Assembly (NCBI GenBank): GCA_000697335.1
Contig: JNEM01010910.1
Location: forward strand, 1 to 19,975
Reading direction: 5' to 3'
DNA from: Conidiobolus incongruus B7586
Taxonomy: Eukaryota > Entomophthoromycota > Entomophthoromycetes > Entomophthorales > Conidiobolaceae
Length of the DNA: 19,975 nt
Positions 1 through 8,924 of this stretch are shown here, piece after piece (the first letter of the stretch is position 1; every line of letters begins with the position of its first letter). The position numbers and the translations under genes are program-made. Under the pieces are notes generated by a model that saw only the letters and a list, made by a program, of their open reading frames with translations, did not search any database and was not told where the DNA came from.

Positions 1-642
1 AAACTTTTATATTAGTAATTACTTTTATGATAATATAAAATTATAAACAATAGTTAAGACTATATATTTTTAAATTATAATTGATTTAAATTATTATCAT
101 ATTTAATATATTTTTTAATCTTATATCTAGCGATTTTTATATTTTTTATATATTTTAAAAAGTTTTTAAAAAATAAAGTTTTTTAAGAACATAAGCAAAT
201 AAAAGCTAAATTCTTAAAATTTATTAAAACAAAAGAAAAGAATATTTATAATAAGGAAATATATGGTTAAATTAAAAAATAAAAACTTATTTAAAAATAA
301 AAAGGTTGTTATATATCTAAAGATTAATTTATTAATATATTTAAATATTAATATATTTAAATAAAAAAAATTGGACAAAAATAAAAATAATAATATATAT
401 TGGTATTATAATTTTTTTAATATTAAATCTATAAATATATAATAAAAATTATCTTAATAACTATAGATAACAATATATTATTATAATTATCAAAGTTAAA
501 TTATTATTTATCCTATATTTATATCATTGATTTATAAATAGTTTACTAGGTTTGATAGGGTTTATATTGTGAGTTTATTATAGAATTCTAGTTAAATATA
601 AAACCAGCCAATTCTTTCTTAAATATTCTTATTAAGATGTAT

Positions 643-717
643 TGGTGAGCACTAATAACTTGTCAATAATCTCACCACCTAGTTATCCAATTGCCTTGAA
701 TTACTAAAGTAATCAAG
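643..717. repeat. pair of small hairpins
   Basis: Two adjacent inverted repeats are visible. Arms TGGTGAG (643-649) and CTCACCA (671-677) enclose a 21-base loop. Just downstream, CTTGAATTAC (695-704) pairs with GTAATCAAG (709-717) with one bulged base and a TAAA loop. The block is less AT-rich than its surroundings. Function unknown; it could be a structured RNA, a binding site or a mini-transposon remnant. Confidence 0.4.
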
Positions 718-858
718 ATAAAAAACAATTCTTATAAGGTTTAAAACTTTTTATATGATATAAATAAATAAAATTTACTAACCTTCAATAACTTTAAGAT
801 AATATTTTAGAAGTCAAACTATAATTTGATGAACTTTCAGATTAAAAGATCCGACATT

Positions 859-893
859 ATGATACTATATATAATTGGTTAATATAGTATCAT
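859..893. repeat. perfect 12-bp inverted repeat
   Basis: ATGATACTATAT (859-870) and ATATAGTATCAT (882-893) are exact reverse complements separated by 11 bases. Such a perfect arm is unusual even in AT-rich DNA because it contains internal G and C positions. No gene abuts it. It could be a cruciform, a transcription stop or a small mobile-element relic. Confidence 0.55.
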
Positions 894-1181
894 GATATTT
901 GTGAGAAGTGATCATGTTAACTCATTGTAATTGGCCATTTGGGCTCTTTACTTCCTTATTTAGATGTTAACAAAATTAGGTAAACAATCAATACATCCAA
1001 ATCAATAATACATAATATATTAACTTAAATAGATAATAATTTATTTTGCAGTTTTTGGCTAAATCTTGGTTTATTTCAAAGATTATTTTTAATAAAGGTG
1101 AAATTCTGATTGAATCAAATATTAGCATTGTATTATTATGAAATTACTTTATTTAATATATCGTTCATGCTTAAAATCTCG

Positions 1182-1204
1182 TATATATATATATATATAT
1201 ATAT
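1182..1204. repeat. (TA)n microsatellite
   Basis: About eleven uninterrupted TA units. A shorter tract of the same kind lies at 15768-15784, and broken TA runs occur at about 19460-19515. Confidence 0.9.
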
Positions 1205-1706
1205 TAACTTATAATTTAAAAATCGAAAATCTAATGAGTTTCAAGAATCTATTTAGAGAATACACTAACTTAAAATATTCATGTTCTCATCAAATCATAT
1301 TTTGAATTTGAAAAGAATTAATTATAACATTTTGATACTATTTTTAAAAACACTTAATATTTTTGTATAGCTGTATAGTACTAAAGAATATACTATTTTA
1401 GTTTTTACTATTAGATTTATTGATATTTATTGAGATACTATGAAATCATATTGGTGATATATTGTATTCACAATATGAAACAAATATTTATCAATTGAAG
1501 AATGAATTAAATCAAATAATTTGCTAAGTAACAAAAGTATCAAATCTTTTCAATCTAATGTTAAAAAAATCTAAAATTTATATTCAATTGTAAAAATTGC
1601 TTTACTCAAATTGAAACACAAATTAGGGTGATTTTATTCTCATTTTTATATAAATTAATACTCTACTACGTTCTTTTTAAATTGTTTTATTATCGAATAT
1701 TAAAAA

Positions 1707-2459
1707 ATGCTTCCTCTTCACCATTTGTGCTCTTATATTACAACCTCACTTGTACTCTTGATGATTTTTCATACCTCTTTTCATACAGTACTATTGCAAG
1801 TAAAAATGAACAAGTGTTTAATTTTGCTATTTGTAATGTTAATCTTTAGCTTATTCAATGCTTTATCAAATAATATTCTAATGAATGATAGTTTAATGGA
1901 ATATCATTTATATGTGTCAATTACTGCATGTGCTTCTTGGATTGTATGGTCACAATCTTACAATATGATGATTATACTTTTGAATAGGTTTCTCATTAAG
2001 CCTATCATTTTTAAAATAGCCAAATTCCTTATCTTGGCTATTCTGTCCTTGCAGTTTGTCTTCACAGGAGTTTATATTAAAGCTAACCTGGGTTCAACAG
2101 ATCCAAATGGCGAAAATGCAATATTTTGGACGCTTAGCAAATATATCGACATCCTTTATCTTGTTGCATCGTGTTTATTAGAGTATTTCATCAGCTTTTC
2201 CATATTTATTGAACTTCTCGAATTTATTAAAATTATTGAAGATCAGGATATCATCAAAAGAAAAATCAAGGTTCTCTTTGGAGCTATTGTCTTATTTATG
2301 TTAATTGATGTCATTATCCTATACTTGGAAATTTCTGATCATTCGAATATTGGATATGCTACAAAGCAATTCTTCTTTAGCTTTAAAGCTGTTAATGAAT
2401 ATTTTTGTATTTCTAAATTAAGAGAAATTTTGATTGCAAGCTGTATAATCCAAGGTTAA
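1707..2459 (+). CDS. seven-helix membrane protein, class A GPCR-like
   Basis: An intronless frame of 250 residues begins at an ATG in a good A-rich context and is dominated by hydrophobic helices. Approximate segments are 11-31, 37-58, 67-92, 103-126, 147-175, 188-210 and a weaker last one at 218-248, giving seven. The third helix ends in LLNRFLIKP, which matches the place and pattern of the class A E/DRY motif and following loop, with N for the acidic residue and F for Y. The loop between helices 4 and 5 is polar and contains a DPNGEN stretch. The protein is short for a GPCR: the N-tail is about ten residues and almost nothing follows helix 7, where no canonical NPxxY is seen. No intron is required; a GTG-initiated overlapping frame upstream was not used. 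It probably acts as a plasma-membrane receptor with unknown ligand. It could also be another seven-helix family or a decaying copy. Confidence 0.6.
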   Translation: MLPLHHLCSYITTSLVLLMIFHTSFHTVLLQVKMNKCLILLFVMLIFSLFNALSNNILMNDSLMEYHLYVSITACASWIVWSQSYNMMIILLNRFLIKPIIFKIAKFLILAILSLQFVFTGVYIKANLGSTDPNGENAIFWTLSKYIDILYLVASCLLEYFISFSIFIELLEFIKIIEDQDIIKRKIKVLFGAIVLFMLIDVIILYLEISDHSNIGYATKQFFFSFKAVNEYFCISKLREILIASCIIQG

Positions 2460-2783
2460 TGAATTACTTTTTTTTATAATAAACTTTATTGTATTTAATA
2501 TATATATTATTTAACCCAAATTTATATCTATTATGAAAGTTATTCTACCAATTAAGTGAAATATAATAATTTATTCAGTTTATATTAATTTTATTAAGAT
2601 GAATATTCTGTTTCAGGTGATACTCACGTTTGTTAAAAATTATACTATAAATTAACTCATATTTTATAAAATAATAAATATTTTTCACAGGGTATGTAAA
2701 CAACCTATTGAGATAGACACAAATTTGAGCTAAAAATTAAGAATATAATCAATTTGATATTCTTTAAAGAATGACACATTGAA

Positions 2784-2803
2784 ATTATGGCTTCAGCCAT
2801 AAT
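2784..2803. repeat. perfect hairpin with TTCA loop
   Basis: ATTATGGC pairs exactly with GCCATAAT around a four-base TTCA loop. It sits 325 bases after the stop of the GPCR-like gene, so it could lie in or just past its 3' end, but no link is shown. Confidence 0.5.
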
Positions 2804-3239
2804 ATAACTCGTCTTTCAGTATGATATTATATTGATTTAAAATTATGATTGTCAAAATGTATGTTTAATAGATGGTAGCAATTTGATCATACTTATGCAA
2901 TTAAATAGTCGACTAATTCAAAGCTTTGATTAGTTTGAAAGGTTACATTTTTGGATCTTATATTCAGTTATATACACTAATTCAACAAATTAAGCGGTTT
3001 GGTTTATGTGTGATTATCAAGGCGACTATGCACCAAAGATACCATAATATTTCATCTTGATTTATATTTATTACATACTTTTATTACAAATTGCATTTTC
3101 TAATGAATCATTTTACTAAGTATGATGATACTATTTAATAGAATGATTTTGTGTTATATAATCAATTTAAAATCATTCTAGGTATTGTTTTTCTATTATC
3201 AGATTAAAATAACTACGCAATTAAATTAAAGCTAATAAT

Positions 3240-3580
3240 ATTGTGGTTCTACCAATCGCTAATAGAACGTCAATAACAGGAAAGAGAGTGGCTTGTTCGT
3301 GGTTTGTTTGATAGTTTGGGGTAAGGGATTTTATCAGTGTTTTTTTTTAACGATTCAATAGGCATCACAGAAAACCGGTGGTAATGCTGAAAATGTACTC
3401 CAACATTGATTCTTTTATAGATCATTCGTCGGCCGCAGGTGGTGTAAAAAAGTGTATCAGGTCTTCAGAAAAATGAGAGCTTGAAGTGGTGTGATTGGTA
3501 TTCTGGGGTCATATCTCCATAAAGTAATAGGCTGGGAGGTGAAGTTGGTTGTGCGGATTAGTACCTAGGTAACCGCAATA
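3240..3580 (+). other. G-rich unexplained island, possible non-coding RNA
   Basis: This block stands out sharply from the spacer: bases 3481-3540 contain 26 G/C by hand count, of which about 20 are G on the plus strand. It holds a hairpin (GTTCTA at 3245-3250 with TAGAAC at 3262-3267), a nine-T run at 3341-3349, and a near-palindrome GCGGATTA...TAACCGC near 3555-3580. Stop codons interrupt all frames, the longest open piece being about 32 codons. I do not recognise tRNA, U6, SRP or RNase P signatures with confidence. It may be an RNA gene, a 5' regulatory region for the ASF1 gene about 700 bases on, or a fragment of an older insert. Confidence 0.35.
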
Positions 3581-4088
3581 TAAATAGTATTAATCATTTA
3601 AAAATAGCATCTAAACATGAATTTAATTGTTATTATTTTTTGCTGATAAAAATTATATCAATAATTTTTATTCAAAATTTACTTGTATAATGTTCTTAAA
3701 CTAGAAAGATGTTAAATTATGTTTTATTTCAAAGTTGAAATTATAATTTATAATTGCCTAGAATATATTTTATGATAAATTAAAAAAATAAAAGGTGTCA
3801 ATTGAAGAAGTTTACTTATTTTAAATATATATCAATTATTCAATTATAAGTTACTGATACTTTAAATCTTTTATTTATTTTCAATTCAATGGTCAAATAT
3901 TCAATCACTGGTCGTTCAACCAATGTGTTATTTAAAAATTCCGTATACTAATAATAATCTATAGTTTAAATTGAACATGAGCCTATAAGGCTATACTAAT
4001 TCTTACAAATTTATACACCAATATTGTTAAGCTCTATCAGAAACTGGATTAAACTCAATCGATGTTTTGTAAATGTTAAGTTGGACTT

Positions 4089-4165
4089 ACGCGTTATAAT
4101 GGTTTGATTGGTTAAAATATTATAATTAATTCTGAAGTAAAATTCTATAAATATGATTGGCTAAT
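4089..4165 (+). promoter_or_regulatory. ASF1 upstream elements: MCB-like site and two CCAAT boxes
   Basis: ACGCGT at 4089-4094 is identical to the MluI cell-cycle box bound by MBF (Mbp1-Swi6 type) in yeasts. TTGATTGGTTAA (4104-4115) and TGATTGGCTAAT (4154-4165) both fit the reverse CCAAT box of NF-Y/HAP (GATTGGYYRR). A TATAAATA lies between them at 4146-4153. They are about 100-175 bases before the ASF1 start codon, a normal distance for a fungal promoter. ACGCGT is rare by chance in DNA this AT-rich. The binding is inferred from motif match only. Confidence 0.5.
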
Positions 4166-4264
4166 GAGGAAAACCCATAATTAAAATTAACACGATGATT
4201 AAATTAACTTTTACAAGTCTATTTTTCTTTTAGCTTAATCTAAATATTTATTAGGCTACATAAT

Positions 4265-4885
4265 ATGAGCGTTGTGAATTTGACAAGTGTACAAGTTTTA
4301 AATAATCAAGTTCTCTGTACTGAGCCGTATCATTTTGAAATCGCTTTCGAATGCTTAGGCCAGCTTCAAAATGATTTAGAATTTCGTATTAGTTACGTCA
4401 AGCAATACGATAGACTAAATGAAGATTTAGTCTTAGATTCCTTTAATGTTGGTCCTGTTCCTATTGGGTTAAATAAGTTTAATATTGAAGTCCCTGCTCC
4501 AGACTTCTCTCAAATCAACTCCACTGATATTGTTGACGTTACAGTTGTTTATATCTCTTGCTTCTATCGAGAACAAGAATTCGTTAGATGCGGTTTTTAT
4601 CAAAATAACTATTATGAATCTGAAGCACTTAGAAATGATCCTCCTTTGCAAATTGATTTTACTCAACTTAAGAGAGATTTATTGGCTGAACGCCCTAAAG
4701 TAACCGTTTTCCCGATCAACTGGGATGAGCCTAATCCTGAATTACAAGTTCCCGATCAGCCCGAAGCTGACTTCGATCAATCTGAACAATATATCACATT
4801 AAATGGCGATGACAATGAAATAGAGGCTGAAGATGGCGACTTTGTCGACGAAGAAGATGACGCTATGTCCGTTGATGAAAATTAA
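4265..4885 (+). CDS. ASF1: histone H3-H4 chaperone Asf1
   Basis: A single-exon frame of 206 residues. Asf1 binds an H3-H4 dimer and hands it to CAF-1 or HIRA during nucleosome assembly in the nucleus. The first ~155 residues align to the conserved immunoglobulin-like core with no gap against human ASF1A through about residue 112, so numbering is shared: D37, D54, V94 and R108, residues known to contact histone H3-H4 or partner B-domains, are all present. Recognisable blocks are FEIAFECL, LDSFNVGPVP, DVTVVYISC and the YREQEFVRCGFY strand, ending in the INWDEP segment. Residue 36 is N rather than E. The tail from about 160 is strongly acidic (DGDFVDEEDDAMSVDEN), as in fungal Asf1. The start is the first ATG and gives the standard N-terminus. 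MCB and CCAAT sites upstream suggest S-phase expression. Confidence 0.97.
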   Translation: MSVVNLTSVQVLNNQVLCTEPYHFEIAFECLGQLQNDLEFRISYVKQYDRLNEDLVLDSFNVGPVPIGLNKFNIEVPAPDFSQINSTDIVDVTVVYISCFYREQEFVRCGFYQNNYYESEALRNDPPLQIDFTQLKRDLLAERPKVTVFPINWDEPNPELQVPDQPEADFDQSEQYITLNGDDNEIEAEDGDFVDEEDDAMSVDEN

Positions 4886-5481
4886 AGCCTATCCTATTCA
4901 TCAACTATTAATAACACTGTAATTACTGCTTTAATATTAGATTTTCTAACTTCATATTTATATTATGTTAACAAGAGCTTTAAAAATTCGTATATTAAAT
5001 CTGGATTTTTAGGCTCATTTAATAAATGCTTACTTTTATTACATTGATTTCATCCTAAATTTTCATCATTTAATATTCTTTTTCAAATCACAATTTTTAA
5101 TGCTATTTCTTTTAAATATTATAATACTACATTAAAGCATTCAATTGTTTTTAAAAAATAAAATAAATAGTATATTAATTTTAAAGATATTAGTTTATTA
5201 TTCTTGATAAAGTGATAAATGATGATTTTAATTTTGCTTATCATGAATATGAAGATGATATTATTAAAATTCTCTGTTAAACACTAGATATAATTTAATT
5301 TAGCACAGGAACCAAATTCAATAATTTTATATTGTTTATTAATTCATCATAATTCACATATAAAATTGGATTAATAATATATCCATTCAAAACGAATTCC
5401 ATAAAAAATTCAAAATTTGACTGTGAATTTGACTTATTATAAATTAATAAAATTGACATCATCTTCTTCTTCTCAATAATA
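4886..5481. other. intergenic spacer between ASF1 and ALDH genes
   Basis: AT-rich DNA holding the 3' end of ASF1 and the promoter of the downstream aldehyde dehydrogenase gene on the same strand. A pyrimidine-rich tract (CATCTTCTTCTTCTTCTC) ends about 15 bases before the ALDH start and may mark the transcription start region. No coding block was found. Confidence 0.5.
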
Positions 5482-5487
5482 ATGTAA
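5482..5487 (+). promoter_or_regulatory. start-stop uORF (ATG-TAA) before the ALDH start codon
   Basis: The codons ATG TAA occur one base before the first in-frame ATG of the ALDH gene (5489). If they lie in the mRNA, they form a minimal upstream ORF that would hold ribosomes right at the long-form start. The next in-frame ATG is at 5564, so the arrangement could favour the shorter protein. Whether the transcript begins upstream of 5482 cannot be seen. Confidence 0.45.
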
Positions 5488-5488
5488 G

Positions 5489-7009
5489 ATGTTTATTCAA
5501 CGTACTAAAGTTAAAAATCATTCATTTCTGGTCAACCGTGTTAATTTTCGCTATTCTCATATAATGCCTGATACCTTTACAACCATTTCACCTATTAACC
5601 AGTCACCAATTATTACCAAATCATTCAATACTATCAATGAATTTAATGCAGCCATTCAAAATGCTCAAAGTACTTTTCAAACTTGGAAACTAACCAAAAT
5701 TCAAGATAGAATAAACATTTTGAAAAGGTTTTCCCATCTTTGTAAAGTCAAAAGAGAAGACTGGGCTAAAGAACTGGTGTTACAAATTGGAAGGTAATTA
5801 ATATTTGAAAAATAGTATTTTAAGATATATTTTATTAAACTACTCTATAGACCTATATCGCAAACTGAATGGGAATTGGGTTATATCAATGATCAAGTGA
5901 ATTACCTTAGTGAATTAGCTTTGAAAAAACTTGATCCCATACAATTGAATAAAGATGCCAATAACTTACGTCGAATTCAAAGGGAGCCCTTAGGAGTAGG
6001 TTTGTTAATATCTCCTTGGAATTACCCTTATAATACAACTCTATGCTGCTTAATTCCTAGTCTTTTAGCTGGAAATACCATACTTTTGAAACCAAGTCCC
6101 CAGAGTCCATTAACAGCTGACAATATTTTAAATACTTTAACTGAAGCTGGATTGCCAGAAAACGTAGTTCAAATTGTTCACTTAAATGAAGAAGGATTTA
6201 AACACGCTATAGCCCATCCTCAAGTCGACTATATCAATTTTACAGGATCTATCGCCAATGGATCTTTAATTCAGCAACTAAGTAATCCTGATAAATTCAT
6301 TAATATGAATCTGGAGCTGGGAGGTAAAGACGGGTTTTACTTTGCTGAAGATGCTGATATAGAAACCTATGCACCAGTCGCTATCCGTGGTGCCACCGAT
6401 GCCAATGGCCAAAGTTGCTCCAGCGTTGAAAGGATCTATGTTCACGAATCCATTTATGATCAATTTTTATTGATTGCTAAGAAGACGGTTGAATCGTTAA
6501 AACTTGGTGACCCCAACTTACCTGAAACTGATGTTGGTCCAGTAATTTCTTTAAAGTCCGCTGAGTTTATTAAAAGTCAAATTACTGAAGCAATCGAAAA
6601 AGGTGCAAAGCATCTTGTTGACCCGAGTTACTTTGCTCAGAACATCAAAGCACCCAACTATATTCCACCCCAAGTTTTAATTGACTGTAACCATACCATG
6701 TCACTGATGACACATGAAACCTTTGGACCAATCGTAGGCGTAATGAAAGTGAAGAGTGATGAAGAGGCGACTCAACTAATCAATGATAGTGAATATGGAT
6801 TGACAGGTGGTATCTTTACCCAAAACAGAGAAAGAGCTGAAAAATTCTTATTGCAGTTACAAGTTGGAACTGCCTTATGCAATACATGTAATGATACCGA
6901 ATACTATCTTCCCTGGACAGGTACCAAAAAGAGTGGCAACGGTGTTTCCATGTCAGAATTCGCTTTTGACAAAATCACTCGTTTGAAGGCATATATGCTC
7001 AATTTTTAA
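5489..7009 (+). CDS. NAD(P)-dependent aldehyde dehydrogenase, possibly mitochondrial
   Basis: Two exons, 5489-5793 and 5851-7009, joined over a 57-nt GT..AG intron (the codon for R102 is split), give 487 residues, the usual ALDH size. The enzyme oxidises an aldehyde to the acid. Catalytic features are present: N159 in SPWNYP, cofactor-binding K182 in LLKPSP, general base E257 in LELGGKD, nucleophile C291 in NGQSC, and E391 in HETFGP. The C-terminal PWTGTKKSGNG block and the CSSVERIYVHESIYD stretch after the nucleophile resemble the broad ALDH clade that NCBI labels ALDH_EDX86601-like, whose substrate is not settled. Residues 1-26 are rich in R, K, S and N and lack acidic residues, like a mitochondrial presequence; M26 (5564) would start a cytosolic form at the usual ALDH N-terminus. 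Exact substrate unknown; HFD1-type or succinate-semialdehyde activity is not supported. Confidence 0.93.
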
Positions 7010-7547
7010 TCAAATTATATCAAAATTTCATCTAAATAATGCTTTAATATTAGAAAACTATATCAATCTTGAAATTTATTACTTAGAATAGGCTTGAATT
7101 AAATATATGGTCAACTTAGGCAATTTATGTGTAATTTATTTTAAATTCTCTATTCTATATAACACTATTATTATTCAAAATATTTAATATTAATTGCAAA
7201 GTATCCAAAATTAAAACTTAATCTAAAAATGTTAATGATAGAATAAAAACAATATATATAAAACAAATTAATAATTTGCTCTTTTGATTATATATCATTT
7301 TGAATTGAAAATATACAGAAAAATTATTTTTGATAATTTAAATAAAACCCATCATTTAATGCATTCACTAACAATAATTATTTAATTATTTTATAAAATC
7401 TTTACTGTCTTAGTACTTGATTAAATTTAAATTTATATTTTTATATTTCAAAAAATACGCTATTTAATGTGATATTGATTTTTTAGTATATAAACAACGA
7501 GATAAATTATCAAGACATTGAAATGATTGGATGGAGTAAAAGAGATG
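7010..7547. other. intergenic AT-rich DNA downstream of ALDH
   Basis: Probable 3' untranslated region and spacer. No reading frame, RNA gene or strong repeat was recognised. Confidence 0.5.
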
Positions 7548-7730
7548 TACTTAGTAGACTCCCTTTTATTGTACAAAAAATTTGTAAAAAAAATAACATA
7601 GGAATTCTCACAACAGCATTTAGTATTTAAAACATTACTAAAATATACCTTAGAATATGCTGTAACTTATCAAAATTTACATTTGATTCAATGACAATTT
7701 TTTGTACAAGATAGGGGAGTTTATTCTGTA
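7548..7730. mobile_element. MITE-like element with TA ends, Tc1/mariner-pogo type
   Basis: An imperfect terminal inverted repeat flanks a non-coding core. Reading inward, the left end is TACTTAGTAGACTCCC (7548-7563) followed by a tract ending TTGTACAAAAAATT; the reverse-complemented right end is TACAGAATAAACTCCC (7730-7715) followed by a tract that also ends TTGTACAAAAAATT. Over about 38 bases roughly four in five positions agree. Both ends begin with TA, the target duplicated by Tc1/mariner and pogo elements, and the next bases (CTTAGTA/CAGAATA) resemble the CAGT start of pogo-like repeats. Total length is about 183 bp with no transposase, so it would be a non-autonomous element moved in trans. 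Arm divergence suggests it is not recent. Family assignment is inference. Confidence 0.6.
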
Positions 7731-8924
7731 TTCAGATACTAGAGCTTTGAATCACTAATCCTTTACTAAACTAATATGTTTTCAAAATATCAATACAAAT
7801 TTAAATCTACAATCCGCGGTCTTCATTTAATATAGGAATTGGTTATATATGTTATTAACTGTATTTGTGAATTATTGCCTGGTAAATAATTGTGTTCATT
7901 TCGAAAATTATAGTAATCAGCAAAATCAAAACTTAAAATATGGTGAATAAACTGACATAACAATGAACTGATTTATATAATATGAACTAGTTATTAAAAT
8001 AGATAATGTCTTAATAAATTTTTTATTCAGAAAAATACATACTGATGATATCAACTCTAATATAATACCTACATAAATTTTAAAATTAATATTGATTAAG
8101 ATTTGTTAAATAGAAAGATTCTTTTGAGAATAACGTGGAAAGATTAATCCATTTATGGGAGAAAAATATCTTGTGTTAATAATCAGACTTAAATTTTCAA
8201 TTAATGCCATTTAGCTTTGACTATTTTGATGTTTAATTTGAATTATTAATTGGTTATTTAAAAATTTATATTTACTCAGGCAATAAGAATAATTATTATA
8301 ACTTTTCATCAAAACTATTGATAAAAGCTAAAGTTTATTAGCAATATTTATATGAAAAGGTATTTTCTCTGGCAAACGTTTGGAATACAAAGATTTGTAA
8401 TTTATTGACACAAGATTTTGCTTTGGATTTAAGGTTATAAATACCCAAGGACATTAAATAATAATATATCAAAAAATAAATATATTTGTATTTCAAATAG
8501 GATATTATATTTCAAAAAAAGTAGCGTTTTTGATCGTTATCAAATGTAAACATGTAAATCACTAATTGATGTATTTAGTATTACACTAGTAAAATATCTT
8601 CCCAAATTTTTTATGTCATTACTCAAACTATCAAATTATTAGTCAATATTAGTAATTAAGTATTAAAATGGGCAATGAGATATATTAAATCTGATTTAAC
8701 ATTTATTAAATGACTTCTTAATAATTATTATAAATTAGACTTAATATAATCCAAAATATGCCAATATGATATAATTGTTTAACTATTTATTAAACTAATA
8801 ACTGAAATCAAATATTTTCAATTTGTTACTTCAATTGAATAAACTGAGTTGCAACTATTGAAATAAAATCATAAACATCAGCCATTAATTTACTTTTAAT
8901 AATCTGGAAATAAAATTATATTGT
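7731..8924. other. intergenic AT-rich DNA
   Basis: No coding block or RNA gene recognised. A CCGCGG hexamer at 7814-7819 is isolated. Otherwise ordinary AT-rich spacer. Confidence 0.5.

Larger units (their letters stand above)
1..1650. other. AT-saturated non-coding DNA at the left edge
   Basis: The first 600 bases are almost only A and T; a hand count of bases 61-120 gives three G/C out of 60. I see no reading frame of useful length on either strand. From about 600 the composition relaxes slightly and small inverted repeats appear (listed separately). No tRNA, rRNA or transposase signature could be recognised. It may be an old decayed repeat or simply a neutral AT-rich block. Confidence 0.6.
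2460..4080. other. long intergenic region with a G-rich island
   Basis: No convincing gene. Notable content: a perfect hairpin at 2784-2803 and a G-skewed, higher-GC island at about 3240-3580, both listed separately. The rest is typical AT-rich spacer without splice-site-flanked coding blocks that I could support. Confidence 0.5.

Noticed and set aside
1628-1849. 73-residue frame overlapping the GPCR-like gene
   Set aside because: Starts with GTG, not ATG, and is in a different frame from the long seven-helix protein.
2617-2660. Possible extra exon after the GPCR-like stop (acceptor TTTCAG at 2612-2617)
   Set aside because: The only donor near the stop would be the weak GTTAAT and the added tail is a few meaningless residues.
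2955-3063. Open stretch with VIIKATMHQRYHNISS, faintly like a GPCR helix 7/8
   Set aside because: Too short and without a hydrophobic helix or splice sites; similarity could be chance.
3245-3267. GTTCTACC stretch considered as a tRNA B box
   Set aside because: No A box, acceptor stem or anticodon arm could be folded around it; the same holds for the GTTCGAATAACC at about 9627.
3278-3390. CAGGAAAG and ACAGAAAACCGG resembling the paired conserved regions I and V of RNase P RNA
   Set aside because: They are only about 90 bases apart with a nine-T run between them, far too close for the known RNA.
4469-4703. Overlapping frames on both strands inside ASF1
   Set aside because: Shadows of a fully conserved Asf1 core.
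7524-7629. Plus-strand mini-ORF starting MIGWSKRDVLSRLPF, resembling an F-box start
   Set aside because: Its central part is the left inverted repeat of the MITE-like element, whose mirrored copy lies at 7691-7730; repeat structure explains the sequence better than coding.
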